From positions 1 through 10,177 of the forward strand of contig JAOZIG010000144.1 of assembly GCA_026014515.1 (NCBI GenBank): 10,177 nucleotides of DNA, given 5' to 3'. The translations under genes and the position numbers were made by a program. Position 1 is the first letter of the stretch. Each line of letters begins with the position of its first letter. This document shows, piece by piece, positions 6,455 through 10,177 of this stretch. A model generated the notes under the pieces. It searched no databases, had not been told where the DNA came from, and saw only the letters and a list, made by a program, of their open reading frames with translations. This DNA comes from Candidatus Bathyarchaeota archaeon (GTDB lineage Archaea > Thermoproteota > Bathyarchaeia > TCS64).

Positions 6455-7291
6455 TCACAGTAGTTTGATTTGGTGGTCGCTCTTTCTTGGACCCTTTAAT
6501 GTTATCTCCTCAGATATAGTTGCTTCCAATCCATCTACTGCAGCGTAAACAGGTACTCCTGTTTGTTCAGCTAGATACGTTGCCTCTTTCTCTGGACCAG
6601 CGTTTAGCATTCGCATTCCGAAATGAGTTAAGATACATGCCTTTGGCTGAGCCTCCTTGATGATCCTCAACGCCTCATCAGTGTTCAGGTGAATGTTGAG
6701 AGGGTTATTCCTAGGCCACATAGTACACAGGATCAACAACTTCAAGTCGTTATAGCTCTCCGAGACCCCCTTGAAGTACCCCGTATCACTCGTATATCCA
6801 ATGTTCCCGTTACCCGTAGTTATTCTAAGCCCTACAGTATAGGGGTCACTATGCTGTGCCTCAGTAGCCGTGAACCCAAGCTCCCCTACTTTGAAACTTG
6901 TACCCTCATAGAGTTCAACGAGGTCGCGCACCAATGCCTGATGATAGCCGCTGATCGATGGCCCTATGCCTTCAGCTCCCCTAAGCACACTTTTAGCAGC
7001 CGCAAGTACCCCTCGTTTGGCTCTGGTGCCTTTCGTCATGGCCTCAATGAATACTTCGGCATCCGTGTAATGATCAGGGTGACAATGAGTTACGATCAAT
7101 CCGTCTAATTTATCTGGACTTAGTCCAGCCCAGTTGCCAAATACAAGTGCTCCGGGGCCGGGGTCAATGTGTACCTGGGTGTTTCCCTCTGTGAGTCTGA
7201 TTCCAGCGGTTCTTCTGCGCTGGCTAGTCATTACGAATCTTCCTCCCCCTGTACCGAGGAAGTGTAGAGTGGTCTCAGGTTGAACTGTCAT
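6455..7291 (-). CDS. MBL-fold metal-dependent hydrolase
   Basis: A 278-residue metallo-beta-lactamase-fold enzyme, predicted cytoplasmic with no signal peptide. It opens with FLGTGGGRF (11-19), typical of RNase Z/PhnP-like branches. The metal motif HCHPDH is at 69-74 (H69, H71, D73, H74), followed by H147 (AQHSDPYTVG), D169 (YTSDTGYF) and H223 (LTHFGMRM), so the full dinuclear metal-ligand set is present; H201 in NIHLNTDEA is a further family-typical histidine. Archaeal relatives are mostly annotated only as MBL-fold hydrolases; an RNase Z role is unlikely because the tRNA-binding exosite arm is not evident. The ATG at 7291 lies 2 bases past the stop of the upstream amidohydrolase, so the two are surely co-transcribed. 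Substrate unknown; a hydrolytic step on an ester, lactone or phosphodiester linked to the deacylase pathway is possible but unproven. Confidence 0.85.
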   Translation of the reverse strand: MTVQPETTLHFLGTGGGRFVMTSQRRRTAGIRLTEGNTQVHIDPGPGALVFGNWAGLSPDKLDGLIVTHCHPDHYTDAEVFIEAMTKGTRAKRGVLAAAKSVLRGAEGIGPSISGYHQALVRDLVELYEGTSFKVGELGFTATEAQHSDPYTVGLRITTGNGNIGYTSDTGYFKGVSESYNDLKLLILCTMWPRNNPLNIHLNTDEALRIIKEAQPKACILTHFGMRMLNAGPEKEATYLAEQTGVPVYAAVDGLEATISEEITLKGPRKSDHQIKLL

Positions 7292-7293
7292 CG

Positions 7294-8868
7294 TTATAGT
7301 ATTTCTCCAGCTAGGGCTCCTGTGTGTCTTTCTTGTTCGACTGTTGGTTTCCCGTTGATGATGACATAGTCTATGCCTGTTGGGTAATTGTGTGGGTTGC
7401 TGAATGTGGCTGTGTCTTTGATGGTCTCGGGATTGAATACGGTGATGTCTGCCTTCATGCCTTCTCGGATAATTCCTCTGTCTTGGAGTCCTAGTCGTGT
7501 GGCTGGCATTGATGTCATTCTTCTGATGGCTTCCTCAAGTCCGAAGAGGTGTTTCTGTTTGACGTATTGGTCTATGTATCGTGGGAATGCTCCGTAGCAT
7601 CTTGGGTGTGGTTTTCCTGCGCCTAGTGGTCCTGTGGGGGCTAGTATCCAACCGTCGCTGCATGGCATTACTGCTGGGTGCTTGATCATGGTGTTTACGT
7701 CTTCTTCTGTGCCCCAGAAGGTGATGTTCATGGCTTCTCCTTTCTCGTCTGTCATGAGTTTACAGACTGTATCAACGATGTTTTTCTCCCACTTCTCAGC
7801 GATAGCCGCGATGTTCATACCCTCAATGTCCTTGTTACCCGTGCTCTTGACATAGGAGACGATGATCTTGCTGAAATCTCTACCAAGTTCCTCATACTCC
7901 TCTGCCATCCTTGCTTGAACCTCTGGTTCTTGGATTCTTTCAAGCATCCTCTGTACGCCTCCCTCGTGGAGCCAATCGGGTATAACTTGGCTGAGTAGGC
8001 TGGAGCCAGCGATGTAGGGATATATGTCCGCTGTGATGTCGATCCCTTCCTTTCTTGCGTCATCAAGTTCCTTTAGTGTGGTTTGCTCGTGCCTACCTCG
8101 GAGGTTCATTCTACTTCCACAGCTGCTTCCAAGGTGTGAGACTTCTACAGGTACCTTCATGGCTCGTCCTAGGTTTATGGTGTCTGCTAGGTTGCCGTCC
8201 TCTCCACGCATGTGTGTCGAGTACATGCCGCTGTATTCTCTGAGAACCTCGCTTAATGCGATTAGCTCTGAGTTATCGCTGTAGAGTCCCGGCGGGTAAC
8301 CGAGACCCGTACTCATACCATAACCCCCCTGCTTCATAGACTCTTCAAGATATTTCTTCATCTGTTGTAGCTCAGAATCAGTGGGTGCCCTGTTATCGAA
8401 GCCCATGGTGGCTATCCTGATGCTTCCATGCCCCACAAAGGGAACGAGATTGATGCTCGTCCCTATCTCAGATACTCGTTGGTTGAACTCCTCTAGGTTT
8501 GTCCAATCATATTTGAAGGGGATTCCAGCCGTAAACGGCTTCATATACTCAATCAAATCGGACCTGTGTTCCTCTGAGAGTGGGTACATGCTGAGCCCAC
8601 AGTTTCCCATTGTGACTGTTGTGACGCCTTGATGTACGTAGCTGAGTGCCTCTGGGTTCCCCAGAATAGTATGGTCGGCGTGGTTATGGACATCAATCCA
8701 CCCGGGTGAAACTATTGAGCCTCGTGCGTCTATGATTTTGTCGGCGTTTTCGCTTATTTTTCCTATTCCTGTGATCTTGTCATCGGTGATGGCTATGTCT
8801 GCTTTGTACCATGGGGCTCCAGTTCCGTCAATTATGGTGGCGTTTTTTATGAGAATACTGTGGGTCAT
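7294..8868 (-). CDS. N-acyl-D-amino-acid deacylase-like amidohydrolase
   Basis: An amidohydrolase-superfamily enzyme of 524 residues, close to the usual 480-540 of D-aminoacylases, predicted to split N-acyl-D-amino acids into a D-amino acid and a carboxylate. The N-terminal beta-sandwich begins ILIKNATIIDGTG; the barrel carries PGWIDVHNHADH with H61 and H63, GNCG with the bridging C90, H219 (STHMRGE), H245 (EVSHLG) and D405 (PCSDGW), matching the zinc ligands and catalytic Asp known in Alcaligenes D-aminoacylase. The end (GLQDRGIIREGMKADITVFNPETI) is the usual closing sandwich. A GTG at 8895 would add nine residues (METQPKTKN), but ATG 8868 suits the family N-terminus and lies about 6 nt from the start predicted from the TATA-like box. 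It heads the unit with the MBL and MFS genes. Related family members act on other N-acyl or cyclic amides, so D-specificity is inferred. Confidence 0.87.
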   Translation of the reverse strand: MTHSILIKNATIIDGTGAPWYKADIAITDDKITGIGKISENADKIIDARGSIVSPGWIDVHNHADHTILGNPEALSYVHQGVTTVTMGNCGLSMYPLSEEHRSDLIEYMKPFTAGIPFKYDWTNLEEFNQRVSEIGTSINLVPFVGHGSIRIATMGFDNRAPTDSELQQMKKYLEESMKQGGYGMSTGLGYPPGLYSDNSELIALSEVLREYSGMYSTHMRGEDGNLADTINLGRAMKVPVEVSHLGSSCGSRMNLRGRHEQTTLKELDDARKEGIDITADIYPYIAGSSLLSQVIPDWLHEGGVQRMLERIQEPEVQARMAEEYEELGRDFSKIIVSYVKSTGNKDIEGMNIAAIAEKWEKNIVDTVCKLMTDEKGEAMNITFWGTEEDVNTMIKHPAVMPCSDGWILAPTGPLGAGKPHPRCYGAFPRYIDQYVKQKHLFGLEEAIRRMTSMPATRLGLQDRGIIREGMKADITVFNPETIKDTATFSNPHNYPTGIDYVIINGKPTVEQERHTGALAGEIL

Positions 8869-8895
8869 GTTCTTCGTTTTTGGTTGGGTTTCCAC

Positions 8896-8905
8896 GTATT
8901 TAGGG
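8896..8905 (-). promoter_or_regulatory. Possible TATA box for the deacylase-MBL-MFS unit
   Basis: CCCTAAATAC on the minus strand centres about 32 nt before the ATG at 8868. Transcription would begin near 8874, giving an almost leaderless mRNA, which agrees with the absence of a Shine-Dalgarno sequence. It would place the alternative GTG start at 8895 outside the transcript. Confidence 0.4.
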
Positions 8906-8922
8906 TGTGTGGGTGATGTGTG

Positions 8923-9051
8923 TTAAATTACGCTTACTCGTTGATGGCGTTTTGAGGTGGTAGTGTTTTTTGGGTTGTTTTTACTGGTTTGTTTAATCTT
9001 GGTGTTGGTTTCTGTGTTTCTTTTTATTTGTTCTGTCCCATGTTCAACCAC
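8923..9051 (-). CDS. Doubtful 42-residue Lys/Thr/Asn-rich small ORF
   Basis: A GTG at 9051 follows AAGGAG with a 5-nt spacer, a good ribosome-site arrangement, and opens 42 codons ending at TAA 8923-8925, 54 bases before the deacylase ATG. The product (MVEHGTEQIKRN onward) is rich in Lys, Thr and Asn, and lacks any recognisable motif or membrane segment. Such composition is what random A+C-rich DNA would encode, so it may be noise. The same ribosome site could instead serve ATG 9052, which yields only nine residues (MWLNMGQNK). Kept because of the ribosome site and position; low confidence. Confidence 0.2.
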   Translation of the reverse strand: MVEHGTEQIKRNTETNTKIKQTSKNNPKNTTTSKRHQRVSVI

Positions 9052-9153
9052 ATTTTCTCCTTGTCCCTGTTTTAACTAAGTTATGGTCACAGGGTTATCG
9101 TTTCTAGCCTGTTGTACCTAGAAGAACCACGAGTGTAGTAACACGCCTAGATG

Positions 9154-9163
9154 TTTGATAAAA
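9154..9163 (+). promoter_or_regulatory. Possible TATA box for the GH99-like gene
   Basis: TTTGATAAAA centres about 36 nt before the GTG at 9195, predicting a start near 9184 and a leader of about 11 nt. No Shine-Dalgarno sequence precedes the GTG, which fits a near-leaderless mRNA. Weak evidence alone. Confidence 0.3.
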
Positions 9164-9194
9164 CCGCTAAAGCCTCAATAGATCAACACTATCC

Positions 9195-10177
9195 GTGGGA
9201 AACGCAAAGCTACTACTGTTAATCCTGTTCTTTTCGGCATTAACTTTCAACACGGTACAAGCTGAACCAGATTACGCATCCTCGTTAATGCTCAGGTTAA
9301 ACACCACATCAGACTGGACCCACATACAAGTAACAGGAATCGGCGACATCAAACTAATCAATAACACCAAGCCACCCACAACACACAACCTAACAATATC
9401 CACAGATGAAAACTATCTATCAATCTGGGTCGGTAAACCCCAGAACTGTATGGAACTTACCCAACTAGAAATACAAATGGTGACCATCAATCCCACCGCC
9501 CTTCAAATCAACATCTCAAAAGGATACCTCGGATACACCAATCTTAGCATATCAACATGGTCAAGCGAAAAATACCAAGAAATAGCCAAAATCAGCCACA
9601 GAAACACACCAGACGACCCATCACATAACAGATACACAGAGAAAACAACCCTAGATCCTCAAGTTCAACTCAGAAAAATAAAGACCAAGCAGAAAGAGGC
9701 ACTAGCCATCTACTACCCATGGTATGGGGCACCAGATAACCATAACATGGGCCGCCACTGGGGACAAGTAACACAAGACGGGGTCAGCGAGTCTGTGAGT
9801 ACGCCTATTCTTGGAGCCTATGATTCACATGACACATCACTGATGACTGAACACATTAGGATGGCTATAGAGTATGGGATTACTGGTTTCACTTCTAGTT
9901 GGTGGGGTATCAATTCCTACGAGGACATTGCTTTCCAACAGCTACTTGATAACCGCTACGGCTTCAAGGTTTGCGTCTATTACGAGACAAACCGAGATAC
10001 CACGCTAAGCCAAGAAGAGATAGCCTACGAGCTAAACTACATCATAAACCAATATGGAGACCACGATAACTATCTCACATACAGGGATAAACCAGTATTT
10101 TTTGTCTTCAACGTCGATGGGTACGGCAGAGATGTTGATTTCTGGGGAAAAATTGTGTGTATGGTTGATGATGGTGT
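9195..10177 (+). CDS. Secreted glycoside hydrolase family 99-like protein (3' end outside window)
   Basis: A 327-residue N-terminal part, still open at the window end. GTG 9195 is the start: an in-frame TAA lies at 9168-9170, and the next ATG (residue 32) would lose the signal peptide. Residues 1-23 are a classical signal peptide (hydrophobic core KLLLLILFFSALTF, likely cut after VQA). Residues 24 to about 165 form an unrecognised, beta-rich-looking domain with five N-glycosylation sequons (N36, N56, N65, N106, N116). From about 168 the GH99-like barrel begins: YYPWYG 173-178, HW 188-189, AYDSHD 208-213, GITGFTSSWWG 228-238, VYYE 261-264 and KPVFFVFNVDGY. GH99 enzymes are endo-alpha-mannosidases or mannanases; the catalytic glutamates lie further on, beyond the window, so activity cannot be judged. 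The product probably acts outside the cell on mannose-containing glycans, or on another glycan if only GH99-like. It is divergent from the deacylase unit. Confidence 0.8.
   Translation, partial: MGNAKLLLLILFFSALTFNTVQAEPDYASSLMLRLNTTSDWTHIQVTGIGDIKLINNTKPPTTHNLTISTDENYLSIWVGKPQNCMELTQLEIQMVTINPTALQINISKGYLGYTNLSISTWSSEKYQEIAKISHRNTPDDPSHNRYTEKTTLDPQVQLRKIKTKQKEALAIYYPWYGAPDNHNMGRHWGQVTQDGVSESVSTPILGAYDSHDTSLMTEHIRMAIEYGITGFTSSWWGINSYEDIAFQQLLDNRYGFKVCVYYETNRDTTLSQEEIAYELNYIINQYGDHDNYLTYRDKPVFFVFNVDGYGRDVDFWGKIVCMVDDG

Larger units (their letters stand above)
8869..9194 (+). other. Divergent intergenic region, 326 bases
   Basis: This spacer separates the leftward deacylase unit from the rightward GH99-like gene. 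Its left two thirds are strongly G+T rich on the plus strand (A+C rich on the minus strand), like the sense strand of neighbouring leftward genes. The right part has ordinary composition and several CTAG tetramers (for example near 9103, 9117 and 9147). I see candidate TATA elements for both directions and one doubtful 42-codon ORF (8923-9051), and no tRNA, terminator hairpin or long repeat. Confidence 0.6.

Noticed and set aside
6689..7108. 139-codon plus-strand ORF opposite the MBL hydrolase
   Set aside because: It is antisense to a frame carrying every MBL metal ligand; no motif of its own.
8869..8895. GTG start for the deacylase at 8895
   Set aside because: It would start within or beside the TATA-like box and before the predicted transcript start; the added residues METQPKTKN are not family-like.
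9103..9151. CTAG-containing near-repeats as an operator or attachment site
   Set aside because: The shared units are only 5-6 bases and the arms do not form a consistent dyad.

Overview
The window is archaeal chromosomal DNA. The signs are an archaeal/eukaryotic-type class I release factor (aRF1), an archaeal-type UMP kinase, a ValRS of the archaeal type whose first signature reads HMGN, TATA-like boxes at archaeal spacing, and few strong Shine-Dalgarno sites. Base composition is near balanced by eye, and the sense strand of most genes is unusually A+C rich. I cannot assign a lineage; an uncultured, probably mesophilic heterotrophic archaeon fits best.

Layout. Positions 2-2155 run rightward: the 3' part of pyrH, a 53-residue cysteine-rich ORF coupled to it by a GTGA overlap, then prf1 (aRF1). 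Positions 2152-8868 run leftward. In transcription order these are an N-acyl-D-amino-acid deacylase-like amidohydrolase, an MBL-fold hydrolase and an MFS transporter (gaps of 2 and 7 bases), a 219-base gap with two TATA-like boxes, valS, and a small ATC-hydrolase-family protein. prf1 and the ATC-family gene converge and share stop-codon bases. A 326-base divergent spacer (8869-9194) separates the amidohydrolase from a rightward gene for a secreted GH99-like protein, which is cut by the window end.

How the genes fit together. pyrH, prf1 and valS are housekeeping genes for pyrimidine nucleotides, translation termination and tRNA charging. The amidohydrolase-MBL-MFS trio looks like one transcription unit for uptake or export and hydrolysis of N-acylated (possibly D-) amino acids. 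With the divergent secreted GH99-like enzyme it suggests scavenging of organic polymers, but that is inference from position and family.

I see no CRISPR array, transposon, tRNA or rRNA, and no clear new defence or mobile system. The best unexplained items are the cysteine-rich microprotein, the valS upstream region with its second TATA box and inverted repeats, the patchy codon-third-position bias, and the sequon-rich N-terminal domain of the GH99-like protein.
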